From Thalassotalea_A litorea (GTDB taxonomy: Bacteria; Pseudomonadota; Gammaproteobacteria; Enterobacterales; Alteromonadaceae), in contig NZ_JBHZSG010000015.1 of NCBI RefSeq assembly GCF_043642205.1, positions 8,009-72,008 of the forward strand: 64,000 nucleotides of DNA, read 5' to 3'. Made by a program: the position numbers and the translations under genes. Positions 52,626-60,948 of this stretch are shown here, piece by piece (the stretch's first letter is position 1; each line of letters begins with the position of its first letter). The notes beneath the pieces were generated by a model that was given only the letters and a program-made list of their open reading frames with translations, made no database searches and had not been told where the DNA came from.

Positions 52626-53534
52626 ATGTCTGTAAATGCAGGAAAGAGTATTCGTAAAGCGGTAATTCCTGTCGCAGGGTTAGGCACACGGATGTTACCA
52701 GCCACGAAAGCTATCCCTAAAGAAATGCTACCCGTAGTTGATAAGCCACTGATTCAATACATTGTTAATGAATGTATTGCTGCGGGTATCAAAGAAATCG
52801 TCCTGGTAACGCACTCCTCAAAAAATGCCATTGAAAATCATTTTGATAAATCATTCGAGCTGGAAACCTCGTTAGAAAAACGCGTCAAGCGTAAACTACT
52901 TGAAGAAATTCAGGCGATTTGTCCAAAAGATGTCACCATTATCCAGGTGCGTCAGGGAGAAGCCAAGGGATTGGGACATGCCGTATTAAAAGCTTTGCCC
53001 ATAGTTGGTCATGAACCATTTGTTGTCGTATTGCCTGACGTATTAATTGATGATGCTTCCGCAAATCTAAAAACTGAAAACCTGGCAGCAATGATGTCCC
53101 GATATGAGACCACCGGGCACAGTCAAATTATGGTTGAACCGGTACCCATGGAAAAAGTGAGTGCGTACGGCGTTGTTGATTGTAACGGTCACGAATTGAA
53201 CGCTGGAGATTCCGCGCCAATGACAGCTGTTGTGGAAAAACCCGCGCTAGAAGATGCACCATCAAACCTTGCGGTAGTTGGACGTTACGTTTTATCGGAA
53301 GAAATTTGGCATTTGCTTGAATTTACACCACCAGGCGCAGGTGATGAAATCCAATTAACGGATGCCATTGCCAGTTTGATGAAGATTGAAACCGTTGAAG
53401 CGTTCCATATGACCGGTAAATCCCATGATTGCGGTTCTAAAATGGGCTATATGAAAGCCAATGTAGAATATGGTTTACGCCACCCAGAACTTGCCGAAGG
53501 CTTTAAAGAGTATCTACAATCGGTTTTGAAATAA
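52626..53534 (+). CDS. galU: UTP-glucose-1-phosphate uridylyltransferase
   Basis: 302 residues, normal GalU length. The nucleotidyltransferase loop AGLGTRMLPATKAIPKEMLP, LIQYIVNECIAAGI, and VLPDVLIDD with the metal Asp are present; VEKPALEDAPSNLAVVGRYV follows. It makes UDP-glucose from UTP and glucose-1-phosphate, feeding galE and the glucuronate branch. ATG follows AAGGAAG. A strong terminator follows. Confidence 0.95.
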   Translation: MSVNAGKSIRKAVIPVAGLGTRMLPATKAIPKEMLPVVDKPLIQYIVNECIAAGIKEIVLVTHSSKNAIENHFDKSFELETSLEKRVKRKLLEEIQAICPKDVTIIQVRQGEAKGLGHAVLKALPIVGHEPFVVVLPDVLIDDASANLKTENLAAMMSRYETTGHSQIMVEPVPMEKVSAYGVVDCNGHELNAGDSAPMTAVVEKPALEDAPSNLAVVGRYVLSEEIWHLLEFTPPGAGDEIQLTDAIASLMKIETVEAFHMTGKSHDCGSKMGYMKANVEYGLRHPELAEGFKEYLQSVLK

Positions 53535-53557
53535 ACTTTCCAGCCGTATCATTTTCG

Positions 53558-53590
53558 AAAGGCTCTGATTTTAGTATCAGAGCCTTTTTC
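53558..53590 (+). terminator. rho-independent terminator of galU
   Basis: Stem aggctctgat/atcagagcct with loop tttagt and a T run after it. Confidence 0.9.
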
Positions 53591-53676
53591 GTTTCTATTC
53601 GCTTGCAATAATACCATCGAACGAACGTTTAACGCGTATCACTTTCTGTCGTATATTGTATTGAGTCTTTGGGCCG

Positions 53677-54639
53677 CTAGGTCTCTTTAGTGTTCAAATT
53701 TTGATAGAACTTAACCAGGTGTTTTACAAATTGTGATGGCCTTTCAAGGTGTGGATAGTGACCCGTGTTTTCCATGGCGATTGTGGTCTCGTCTGGTTTG
53801 ATTTGTCGAAATCGAGTTATCATCTGTGAGCCACTAATGGGGTCATCGCTCCCTGCAATTAGCCCCGTCGGCACTAACGTGTTTGCTAAGCCACCTTCCC
53901 ACCGTTGCTGGTATTTTATTCGTTCCTTCATATATCGGATTAATAGGGGAAAAACCCGTTTACCTTGTTGCAGGTTAAGCAGTTGCCAATACTGCTGTAG
54001 TTTTTGTTCGGTTAATGGGACGGAGAATATCCTGTCCATGGAATGTCTAAATTGCTTAAAGCCTATCATCGGGGCAATGAATTTCCCCAACCGGGATGCG
54101 AGAAGTTTTTGAATGGGTAAAGGCTGATGAAAATCGGCAAAGATACCGCCATTGGTAAGGACCAATGATTGAATACTTTCTGTTTCCTGCAAGCGTATTA
54201 ATAATTCGATGGCCACGGTATCACCAAAATCATGGCAAAGGATATGGTGTTTTTCGATATCTAACTGGCTAAGCAATGCTTGGGTTATATTGGCCTGAAG
54301 AAAGATTGAATATTCTATTTTGGGTTTGTCGCTACAGCCAAAGCCAAGAAAATCCAGGGTTATCAGGCGAAAATCTTTGGTTAACTGAGGCCAGATCGCC
54401 GCAAAGTCCCAGCTGCAAGTCGGAAATCCATGCAGTAATAACAATACCGGTTTTTGCGTTGTTGTATCTTTCGCAACGCTTTTAGAGTCGATTGGTGATC
54501 TGCTATAAAGAGCGGACAGATCATCAAAATCACTATCCCGATAAAATATTTTATGATCACCGTAGTTGAAATAACGGCCTTGTTGATACCAGTTGTCGGC
54601 GTGATCTATGTCTTTATTATCGCACTTACTGATAGTCAA
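53677..54639 (-). CDS. alpha/beta hydrolase, MEST/haloalkane-dehalogenase-like
   Basis: About 320 residues. LLLLHGFPTCSWDFAAIWPQ gives the oxyanion HGFP motif. CHDFGDTVAIELL is the nucleophile elbow with Asp as nucleophile, as in epoxide hydrolases, dehalogenases and the MEST group. The acid region is near AGSDDPISG and the catalytic His is in GHYPHLERP. The start is uncertain: no ATG fits, and TTG 54639 gives a short overlap with the upstream gene, while the frame open to 54696 runs through it. Last gene of the D-glutamate/5-oxoproline operon; substrate unknown. Confidence 0.7.
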   Translation of the reverse strand: MTISKCDNKDIDHADNWYQQGRYFNYGDHKIFYRDSDFDDLSALYSRSPIDSKSVAKDTTTQKPVLLLLHGFPTCSWDFAAIWPQLTKDFRLITLDFLGFGCSDKPKIEYSIFLQANITQALLSQLDIEKHHILCHDFGDTVAIELLIRLQETESIQSLVLTNGGIFADFHQPLPIQKLLASRLGKFIAPMIGFKQFRHSMDRIFSVPLTEQKLQQYWQLLNLQQGKRVFPLLIRYMKERIKYQQRWEGGLANTLVPTGLIAGSDDPISGSQMITRFRQIKPDETTIAMENTGHYPHLERPSQFVKHLVKFYQNLNTKET

Positions 54640-55486
54640 ACTGGTGCTCGCTAAACAGAGATTGTGCCTGCAGCCAGATATCGCCAACCTGACCATTACC
54701 GACCGGTTTGTTATCGATGGCGATCACCGGTGCGACTTGTTTCGTTGAGCTTGTGATCCAGACTTCATCGGCTGTTAACACTTCCTGTTTACTGACCGCG
54801 CGTTCTGCAATGTTTAGGCGTGAATACTTTCTCAATACATCGAGCAAAATTAAGCGGGTGATGCCTGGCAGTATCTGATTATCTAAAGGCGGTGTTATTA
54901 CCGTATCGCCTTTGACGATAAAGGCATTACACGCTGCCGCTTCGGTTAACATATCATGGTCATTAAACAACAATACTTCATCAAATCCATCTTTATAACC
55001 CTGCTGAAAATGCATCACATTACCTAACAAAGCGGTAGATTTAATATGACAACGTTGCCAACGCAAGTCCGTTAAGGTTTTTACCTTAAAGGTTTTTACT
55101 TGAGATTTAACCGCCTTAGGGGCTTCTGGAATCGCAAATGTGTAAGCAAAAACTGTCGGAGAAATGTGGTTCGGATATGCATGGTATCGGGTTGGACTGG
55201 TGCCTCGTGAGACATGCAAATAAATTCCCAGATTCCCATTACCGTTTTTTTCGACCAGTTGCTGGCATATTTCCAGCCATTTGGATTGCGTATAATCCAG
55301 TGCGATGTCTACCTCTGCAAGGCCTTGATTTAAGCGTTCGATATGTGGCGTAAATCCGACAAACTTTCCATCGTAGCTGGGGATCACTTCATATATACCG
55401 TCACCAAACAAAAAGCCTCTGTCCATCGGCGATATCGTTGCCTGTTCAGCCTTCATAAATTCATTGTTTAAGAATACCCAGTTCAT
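54626..55486 (-). CDS. class IV aminotransferase, D-amino-acid transaminase-like
   Basis: 286 residues from ATG 55486 (MNWVFLNNEF), the normal length for this family. SPMDRGFLFGDGIYEVIPSY and the PLP Lys149 in WQRCHIKSTALLGN match D-alanine transaminases (RCDIKSLNLL type), and LTEAAACNAFIVK and VLTADEVWITSST complete the PLP pocket. Such enzymes swap amino groups between D-alanine, D-glutamate and 2-oxo acids. It lies directly after a D-glutamate-cyclase-like gene, fitting D-glutamate metabolism; branched-chain or aminodeoxychorismate activity is less likely. Confidence 0.85.
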   Translation of the reverse strand: MNWVFLNNEFMKAEQATISPMDRGFLFGDGIYEVIPSYDGKFVGFTPHIERLNQGLAEVDIALDYTQSKWLEICQQLVEKNGNGNLGIYLHVSRGTSPTRYHAYPNHISPTVFAYTFAIPEAPKAVKSQVKTFKVKTLTDLRWQRCHIKSTALLGNVMHFQQGYKDGFDEVLLFNDHDMLTEAAACNAFIVKGDTVITPPLDNQILPGITRLILLDVLRKYSRLNIAERAVSKQEVLTADEVWITSSTKQVAPVIAIDNKPVGNGQVGDIWLQAQSLFSEHQFDYQ

Positions 55487-55500
55487 CGGTTGTTCTACCT

Positions 55501-56361
55501 TTATCGCTGTAATTGCGAAATATGGTCTTCGCAAAGTCGAGTTATTTGTTTAATGATTTGTTCGCCTGCGCTAAAGCACAAGCTGTCTTCGGTTAATTGA
55601 TTTTGGCGGGTTACACCATCGACACTGCCATTGAGTGATAAAAACATCAACAATGCCTTGGTATTGATTCGCGTTAAAAACGATTGTTGGTGCCAGATAG
55701 CTAAAAAGGCAATCAAGCCATACGCAGCCCAATTGGATACATCGGCAATGATAAGCTCATCACATTTTGTAACCGAAGGCGTGATATCGAGTGATGCAAT
55801 GTGACTGGCAATGTTGCCCATACCTATCTCATTACCGCCATCACCGATGGCAATCGTCGGGCATGCTGCCAGACGGATAAAGTCATCAAATCGCGCACAA
55901 CGATGGGAAATATCTTCGCCACGCATATTGCGATAGGTATTATCTTCGGTCAACCCCGGTCGCTCTATGGCGATAATAAGTTCGGGGGCCAATTGTTCAA
56001 CAACTCGGGCTATCTGCCGCTCTTTGTTAAATCCGAGTGGGATCTGAGCACAACGATATTTAGGCTGCAGCGCCTGATATAGGGGATTGCCGCAAACGAT
56101 CACCACGTTTTTTCCAAGCTCTTTAAGACATTGATAGAGTGCTAACGCACCCACCGGGCCGTCGGTTTCAAAGGTATCGGCAACTGGGAAGCCGGTCGCG
56201 ATGACAATAGTACCCGCACAATCGTCAATACGTTTTGCCGCCCTGTGAATATAGCCCGGGTTAAGAAACTGCCGGGCAAATTTCATTTGTCTCAGATCCC
56301 GGCTGACCAACAACTGTTCAATCGCGTCACTTAATGCTATTTCCTGACGTGTTTGGGTCAT
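55501..56361 (-). CDS. DUF4392 protein, D-glutamate cyclase-like C-terminal family
   Basis: 286 residues. GTIVIATGFPVADTFETDGP near residue 50, a GPVGALALYQCLKELGKNVV helix, AIERPGLTEDNTYRNMRGED and the glycine-rich IAIGDGGNEIGMGNI are the conserved blocks of DUF4392, the C-terminal half of eukaryotic D-glutamate cyclase (DGLUCY), which converts D-glutamate to 5-oxo-D-proline. Its start overlaps pxpC by 4 bp. The other DGLUCY-related family, DUF1445, is encoded at the head of the same operon. Confidence 0.82.
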   Translation of the reverse strand: MTQTRQEIALSDAIEQLLVSRDLRQMKFARQFLNPGYIHRAAKRIDDCAGTIVIATGFPVADTFETDGPVGALALYQCLKELGKNVVIVCGNPLYQALQPKYRCAQIPLGFNKERQIARVVEQLAPELIIAIERPGLTEDNTYRNMRGEDISHRCARFDDFIRLAACPTIAIGDGGNEIGMGNIASHIASLDITPSVTKCDELIIADVSNWAAYGLIAFLAIWHQQSFLTRINTKALLMFLSLNGSVDGVTRQNQLTEDSLCFSAGEQIIKQITRLCEDHISQLQR

Positions 56362-57356
56362 GTATTGACCGCCTTTTTAATAAATGAAATCTGCTTAAAT
56401 CGGGATTGCGCCAGGTGTAGTTCGTTGTGAGCAGTTTCGATACTGATTGGCTCAAAGCGAACTTTTGTTCCTTGCTGACACTGACCTAATAGATAGGCAT
56501 CGAGGGAAAAGACGGAACCCATTTTCGGGTACCCCCCGATGGTTTGCCGGTCATTTAATAAAACAATGGGCTGGCCATCGGCCGGTATCTGTACTGCGCC
56601 AAATGCAATGCCTTCGCTTAACAGGCTTGGCTCTGGGAATTTGATGGCCGGGCCTTGCAGGCGATAGCCCATACGATCCCACTGGCTGGACACCTGATAT
56701 TCACCGCTGAAAAATCGTTGCCGTTGCGTGTCAGAAAACTGTCGATATTGATAGCCGCAGATCATTCGTAAGGTTAGTGACGTCGCGTAGTGGGGGATCG
56801 CCTCTTGTGGCAATGCATTGGTGTGAGTACAAGGCTGTTCGTAAACGGGTAACCAGTCACCTTTTTCCAGAACCGAACCATTGAGACCGCCGATTTTTTC
56901 TCGGGTAACGGTTGAGCAACTGCCAAATTGTGGCGCGATCTGAATACCGCCCTTTATCGCCATATAGGCTCTTATGCCATTTTGACTAAATCCTATTTCA
57001 ATCAAATCCCCTTTTTCAACGGCATGACTTTGCCAGTTGCCAACGACACGGTTATTGATTTTTATTTCAACGGCTGCGCCGGTCACGGCAATACTGGATT
57101 TACAGTTGCTATGCAACTTCACACCGCCATAGGTGATTTCCAAAGCGGCACAGCCACGGGAGTTTTCCACAAGGCGATTAGCCCAGTAAAATGCCATGCG
57201 ATCTGCAGGCCCTCCAGTGGTCAAGCCTAATCGCGCCTGGCCTATTCGGCCAGCGTCTTCAATCAGAGTATGCATGCCAGGGTGCTCAACATAAAAGCCA
57301 GACATCCTGGCTGACGTTAATGTTGAAGCTATTGTTGCTTTTTTCCCAGAGGTCAT
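56358..57356 (-). CDS. pxpC: 5-oxoprolinase subunit C
   Basis: 332 residues, biotin-dependent carboxyltransferase-like (KipA/PxpC) family. HPGMHTLIEDAGRIGQARLG, TGGPADRMAFYWANRLVEN, ALEITYGGVKL and VLLNDRQTIGGYPKMGSVF are the family blocks. PxpABC hydrolyses 5-oxoproline to glutamate using ATP. Overlaps pxpB and the DUF4392 gene by 4 bp each. Confidence 0.93.
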   Translation of the reverse strand: MTSGKKATIASTLTSARMSGFYVEHPGMHTLIEDAGRIGQARLGLTTGGPADRMAFYWANRLVENSRGCAALEITYGGVKLHSNCKSSIAVTGAAVEIKINNRVVGNWQSHAVEKGDLIEIGFSQNGIRAYMAIKGGIQIAPQFGSCSTVTREKIGGLNGSVLEKGDWLPVYEQPCTHTNALPQEAIPHYATSLTLRMICGYQYRQFSDTQRQRFFSGEYQVSSQWDRMGYRLQGPAIKFPEPSLLSEGIAFGAVQIPADGQPIVLLNDRQTIGGYPKMGSVFSLDAYLLGQCQQGTKVRFEPISIETAHNELHLAQSRFKQISFIKKAVNT

Positions 57357-58108
57357 AGTTGACCTCCAAGCGCAATAAATTGCTTTTCGGTGATCGCTTT
57401 GAACCGGACTTTATCACCAACCGAAACCGGACTAGGCGGATCATTGTCAGGGTTAAACATCGGAGTAGGGCAGCGGCCAATAATATTCCAACCGCCAGGA
57501 GAGGTTGCTGGATAAACAGCGGTTTGCTTGTCAGCAATGGCGACAGAGCCTTTTGCGACAGCCGAACGTGGTGTTGCCAGCCTTGGCATGGCGATAGATT
57601 CATTCACTTCACCGAGGTAGGCAAAGCCAGGCGCAAAGCCGATGGTGTAGACGTAGTACTCTTGTTGCTGGTGGCGCAGAATCACTTCATCGATGCTCAG
57701 ACCCGAATGCGTCGCAATTCTGGGTAAATCCGGACCGACTTTAATATCATAAAATACTGGTAAAGTGATGGTACGGGTTGGTGCAGCCTGTCCCGTCGTT
57801 AAGCCGGATAACAGTGATTCTATCTCGACGCGAACATGGAAATGGTCAACCTGCCAAACGTCGAAAGTAACCAATAGTGAGGCGTATGACACAATGGTAT
57901 CAACAATTCGCTCCCCTAACCGGGAATTAAGCAAGGTTTGAGCCCGGTTTATTGCTGAACATAATGCCGGAGTCACGACTGGCTTAACGTCCGGGTTATC
58001 GCTACCAAAATATACTATCAACGAATTTTCCGATGCAACCTCGATGTAAAAAGGTATGTGTACACCGTTGTCTGGCTGTGGTGCTTCATCGTTCGCAGTT
58101 ATTGACAT
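57353..58108 (-). CDS. pxpB: 5-oxoprolinase subunit B
   Basis: 251 residues, KipI/PxpB family (AHS1). SLIVYFGSDN near the start, LPVFYDIKVGPDLPRIATHS and YVYTIGFAPGFAYLGEVNES then TPRSAVAKGSVAIADKQTAVYP are diagnostic. It works with pxpC. The first 20 residues are acidic and variable. Overlaps pxpA by 10 bp and pxpC by 4 bp. Confidence 0.93.
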   Translation of the reverse strand: MSITANDEAPQPDNGVHIPFYIEVASENSLIVYFGSDNPDVKPVVTPALCSAINRAQTLLNSRLGERIVDTIVSYASLLVTFDVWQVDHFHVRVEIESLLSGLTTGQAAPTRTITLPVFYDIKVGPDLPRIATHSGLSIDEVILRHQQQEYYVYTIGFAPGFAYLGEVNESIAMPRLATPRSAVAKGSVAIADKQTAVYPATSPGGWNIIGRCPTPMFNPDNDPPSPVSVGDKVRFKAITEKQFIALGGQL

Positions 58109-58824
58109 AAGGCTTTAATGTCCTTCACTAAAGCAATGGCATCCAGGTTGTCTCCATGGACGCATAAGGTGTCGGCTTTTAACGATAGACGATTCCCTTG
58201 GTTGGTAATAACAACACCATCGTTAACCAATCCTTTCACTTGTTCCATCACCTGGTCTTTATTGAGCACGGCGCCAGGTTCTGATCGTGGTGTAAGCAAG
58301 CCTTGATCCGTATATCGTCGATCAGCAAAAGCTTCGAATAGCAATTCAACCCCATAGTCGTTTGCGATTTTTTGATAATGTTCCGCATTAGCCGTTGCCA
58401 GGATCATCAGTTTGAGGGGACGGTAATAGTCATTGATACTTTTAACAACTGCGATAAATATATCATCGTTGGCCATCATATCGTTGTACAGTGCGCCGTG
58501 GGGTTTGACATACTTAACCAAAGCGGCCATCGATTGGGCCATGCCATCAATAGCGGCAATTTGGTAGTGCATCAGGTTGATGATTTCCCGCTCGGTATGC
58601 TTAATCGAACGGCGACCGAAGCCAACGAGATCCTGATAGGATGGGTGTGCGCCGATAGTCACTTTATGTTTGATTGCAAGGGCAAGCGTCTGTTGCAGGA
58701 TATTCGGATCGGAAGCATGAAAACCGCAGGCGATATTGGCCATATCGATATGCGGCATGACTTGCTCATCTAAGCCCATGGTCCAGGCGGCAAAACTCTC
58801 GCCTAAATCACAATTTAACTTCAT
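58099..58824 (-). CDS. pxpA: 5-oxoprolinase subunit A
   Basis: 241 residues from ATG 58824 (MKLNCDLGESF), preceded by AAGGGAATACAAC; an upstream in-frame ATG gives a non-conserved leader. LamB/YcsF family: DLGESFAAW, IACGFHASDP, IGAHPSYQDLVGFGRR, VKPHGALYNDM and EAFADRRYTDQGLL are all present. PxpA is the hydrolase component of the ATP-dependent 5-oxoprolinase. It lies about 35 bp after the DUF1445 gene. Confidence 0.95.
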   Translation of the reverse strand: MKLNCDLGESFAAWTMGLDEQVMPHIDMANIACGFHASDPNILQQTLALAIKHKVTIGAHPSYQDLVGFGRRSIKHTEREIINLMHYQIAAIDGMAQSMAALVKYVKPHGALYNDMMANDDIFIAVVKSINDYYRPLKLMILATANAEHYQKIANDYGVELLFEAFADRRYTDQGLLTPRSEPGAVLNKDQVMEQVKGLVNDGVVITNQGNRLSLKADTLCVHGDNLDAIALVKDIKALCQ

Positions 58825-58858
58825 GTTGTATTCCCTTGCTTTCATTTTTGGTTACAGA

Positions 58859-59674
58859 TTAGAGGATAGACAGCTGGCTATTGCGAATATCCGTAATTAA
58901 CATGCTTCCCGGACTATGGGTAATGCTGATGCTTGGTCGGGCATTGCTGATGGCTACCTGTGGGGTCACACCACAGGCCCAAAACACCGGAACCTCGTCA
59001 GGTTTTATGGTAACCATATCACCGTAATCCGGTTTGCTAATCGCATGAATACCAATGTGCGCCGGGTCGCCAAAATGCACTGGCGCACCATGTACGTTGG
59101 GAAAACGGCTACAAATCTGGATAGCTCGAATGGCATCACGTGCTTTCATCGGACGCATGCTTACCACCATATTTCCGCTAAATACTCCGGCGCTCTTACA
59201 AGGTATGCTGGTGTTATACATAGGGACATTGACCCCTTCGGAAATATTTCGAATATCAATGCCATCATCCAGTAATGCTTCTTCAAATGAAAATGAACAG
59301 CCCAACAAAAAGCTGACGAAATTATCCTGCCAAAGGTCATAAATATCAGTAACCTGTTTGCGTAATTCGCCTTGCCTAAAAATGTTGTACTGAGGAATGT
59401 CGGTACGGATATCAATATCTTTCCCGGCATCGGAAATGATCGGATTGCCTGGCTTATCCGACATCGCGATAATTGGGCAGGGTTTTGGGTTTCTTTGACA
59501 AAAAAGCAAAAAGTCAGCGGCAAGTTCCTGCTCAAGAATAACCAGATTGCATTGTACAAAGCCTTTTGCCAGCCCTGAGGTATGCGAAGTGAATTCAGCA
59601 GTTCGAATAGCCTGACGGATGTGCTCTGGGCTCGATGATGCGTCGAATGTACGGGTGATTTGAGGTTCAGGCAT
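58859..59674 (-). CDS. DUF1445 putative hydro-lyase / D-glutamate cyclase family
   Basis: 271 residues, UPF0317/YcsI family. VQCNLVILEQELAADFLLFC, DKPGNPIISDAGKDIDIRTD, YNIFRQGELRK, VSFLLGCSFSFEEALLDDGI, SMRPMKARDAIRAIQICSRF and ACGVTPQVAISNARPSISIT are the conserved blocks. This family forms the N-terminal half of eukaryotic D-glutamate cyclase and is often next to oxoprolinase genes. First gene of the operon. Exact reaction in bacteria not established from sequence. Confidence 0.9.
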   Translation of the reverse strand: MPEPQITRTFDASSSPEHIRQAIRTAEFTSHTSGLAKGFVQCNLVILEQELAADFLLFCQRNPKPCPIIAMSDKPGNPIISDAGKDIDIRTDIPQYNIFRQGELRKQVTDIYDLWQDNFVSFLLGCSFSFEEALLDDGIDIRNISEGVNVPMYNTSIPCKSAGVFSGNMVVSMRPMKARDAIRAIQICSRFPNVHGAPVHFGDPAHIGIHAISKPDYGDMVTIKPDEVPVFWACGVTPQVAISNARPSISITHSPGSMLITDIRNSQLSIL

Positions 59675-60089
59675 GGCGTAATTCTAAAACGTAACGTATT
59701 GGCTAACTCTATATTTTAAAGAGGTTTTTAGCAAATTTGACCGTGCACAGAAATATATCAGAATATTTTATTTAATTAAAATTAATTTTCAGAATATTTT
59801 ATTGTGTTGTTGGTGATGTTAGTAGGGATTACGGCGGCACCTGCTATGCCATTGATAAAAGACGTTTCGTTTTTAACCGTAACCCACTCTTGCTCCGTAG
59901 ACACTTTTTTTTGCTCCGAGGGGGCGAATCAGCGTCCTGTTTTTAATCTTGTTAAGTTGGTGTGCTTTTCCTGAGTTTTGAGGCCTGAAGCCGACGCTAT
60001 AGCTCTTCAAGACTAAAGCTCTCACTGCTTCACTCTTTTCTATGACCTGTGTTATTCTTGCGGGCATTGTTATTTCACCAGTCACAGCT
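59675..60089. other. divergent promoter region between the oxoproline operon and recR
   Basis: About 415 bp; AT-rich for the first 100 bp, then more mixed. No dnaX or ybaB remnant, RNA gene or repeat was recognised. Short frames on both strands lack coding character. Confidence 0.45.
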
Positions 60090-60689
60090 ATGAAACTTAG
60101 TCCGGTTGTTCAGGAACTTATTGATAATTTAAAGCATTTGCCCGGTGTGGGGCCTAAATCCGCGCAACGTATGGCATTTCATTTACTCGAGCGCAATCGC
60201 AAGGGGGCGACCAAGCTTGCAAACTCGATGGCAAACGCTATGGAGCAGGTTGGACATTGCCAAAGTTGTCGCACGTTTACCGAGCTTGAACAATGTGACA
60301 TCTGTGCCAGCCCGAAACGTCAGGCCAGTCGCCTGTTATGTATCGTTGAATCACCATCGGATATTCTTGCTATCGAGCAAACCGGTGAGTTTATCGGTCG
60401 CTATTTTGTCCTGATGGGGCATTTATCGCCTATCGATGGCATTGGCCCTGAAGAGTTAGGTCTGGACCAGTTGCAACGCTTATTGGCCAGCAATGAATTT
60501 GATGAAATGATCCTGGCAACCAACCCCACCGTCGAAGGCGAAGCAACCGCTCACTTTATTGCTGACCTTGCCGGTTCCTACGATGTAATGGTCTCGCGAA
60601 TTGCCCATGGCGTACCGGTAGGTGGCGAGCTCGGTTATGTTGATGGTAATACGTTATCTCATGCCTTTTCTGGTCGTAAAACGCTTTAA
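60090..60689 (+). CDS. recR: recombination mediator protein RecR
   Basis: 199 residues from ATG 60090 (MKLSPVVQELIDNL), matching family length; the frame open from 60042 adds a spurious leader. HhH motif LPGVGPKSAQRMAFHLL, the four-Cys zinc finger CQSC...CDIC, and a Toprim domain (LLCIVESPSDILAIEQTGEF, ILATNPTVEGEATAHFI) are present. RecR with RecO loads RecA on gapped DNA. The usual upstream dnaX-ybaB are absent, but htpG-adk follow as normal. Confidence 0.95.
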   Translation: MKLSPVVQELIDNLKHLPGVGPKSAQRMAFHLLERNRKGATKLANSMANAMEQVGHCQSCRTFTELEQCDICASPKRQASRLLCIVESPSDILAIEQTGEFIGRYFVLMGHLSPIDGIGPEELGLDQLQRLLASNEFDEMILATNPTVEGEATAHFIADLAGSYDVMVSRIAHGVPVGGELGYVDGNTLSHAFSGRKTL

Positions 60690-60808
60690 ATCACCGTTAA
60701 AAGGGCTGAGCTGATGAGGTTTTGCAGATAATCGCGATTCAGCCCTTTGATTTCCGCCTGTTTTTTTACACATGGTGGTCGCTCAATAAAAAAAATTACC
60801 AGATAGCT

Positions 60809-60836
60809 CTTTAAAACCTTTTTCCTATCCCCACAT
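60809..60836 (+). promoter_or_regulatory. candidate sigma32 heat-shock promoter of htpG
   Basis: CTTTAAA (60809-60815) and CCCCACAT (60829-60836) match the sigma32 boxes (CTTGAAA / CCCCATNT) with a 13-bp spacer. It lies about 110 bp upstream of the htpG start. A hairpin (60877-60908: aattcc...ggaatt around tgcaat-cgc-attgca) sits in the predicted leader. Confidence 0.55.
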
Positions 60837-60948
60837 TGATCTCTAGAAACAATGCCTCGGCAATCATACCAATTCCAATTCCAATGCAATCGCATTGCAC
60901 TGGGAATTGCTATAACTATCGACACACAACATTAGGAGAAAGGTGTTT

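Noticed and set aside
59873..60085. Possible dnaX/ybaB remnant or 4.5S RNA upstream of recR
   Set aside because: No matching motif (for example the GGTCAGGTCCGGAAGG core of 4.5S RNA) could be seen.
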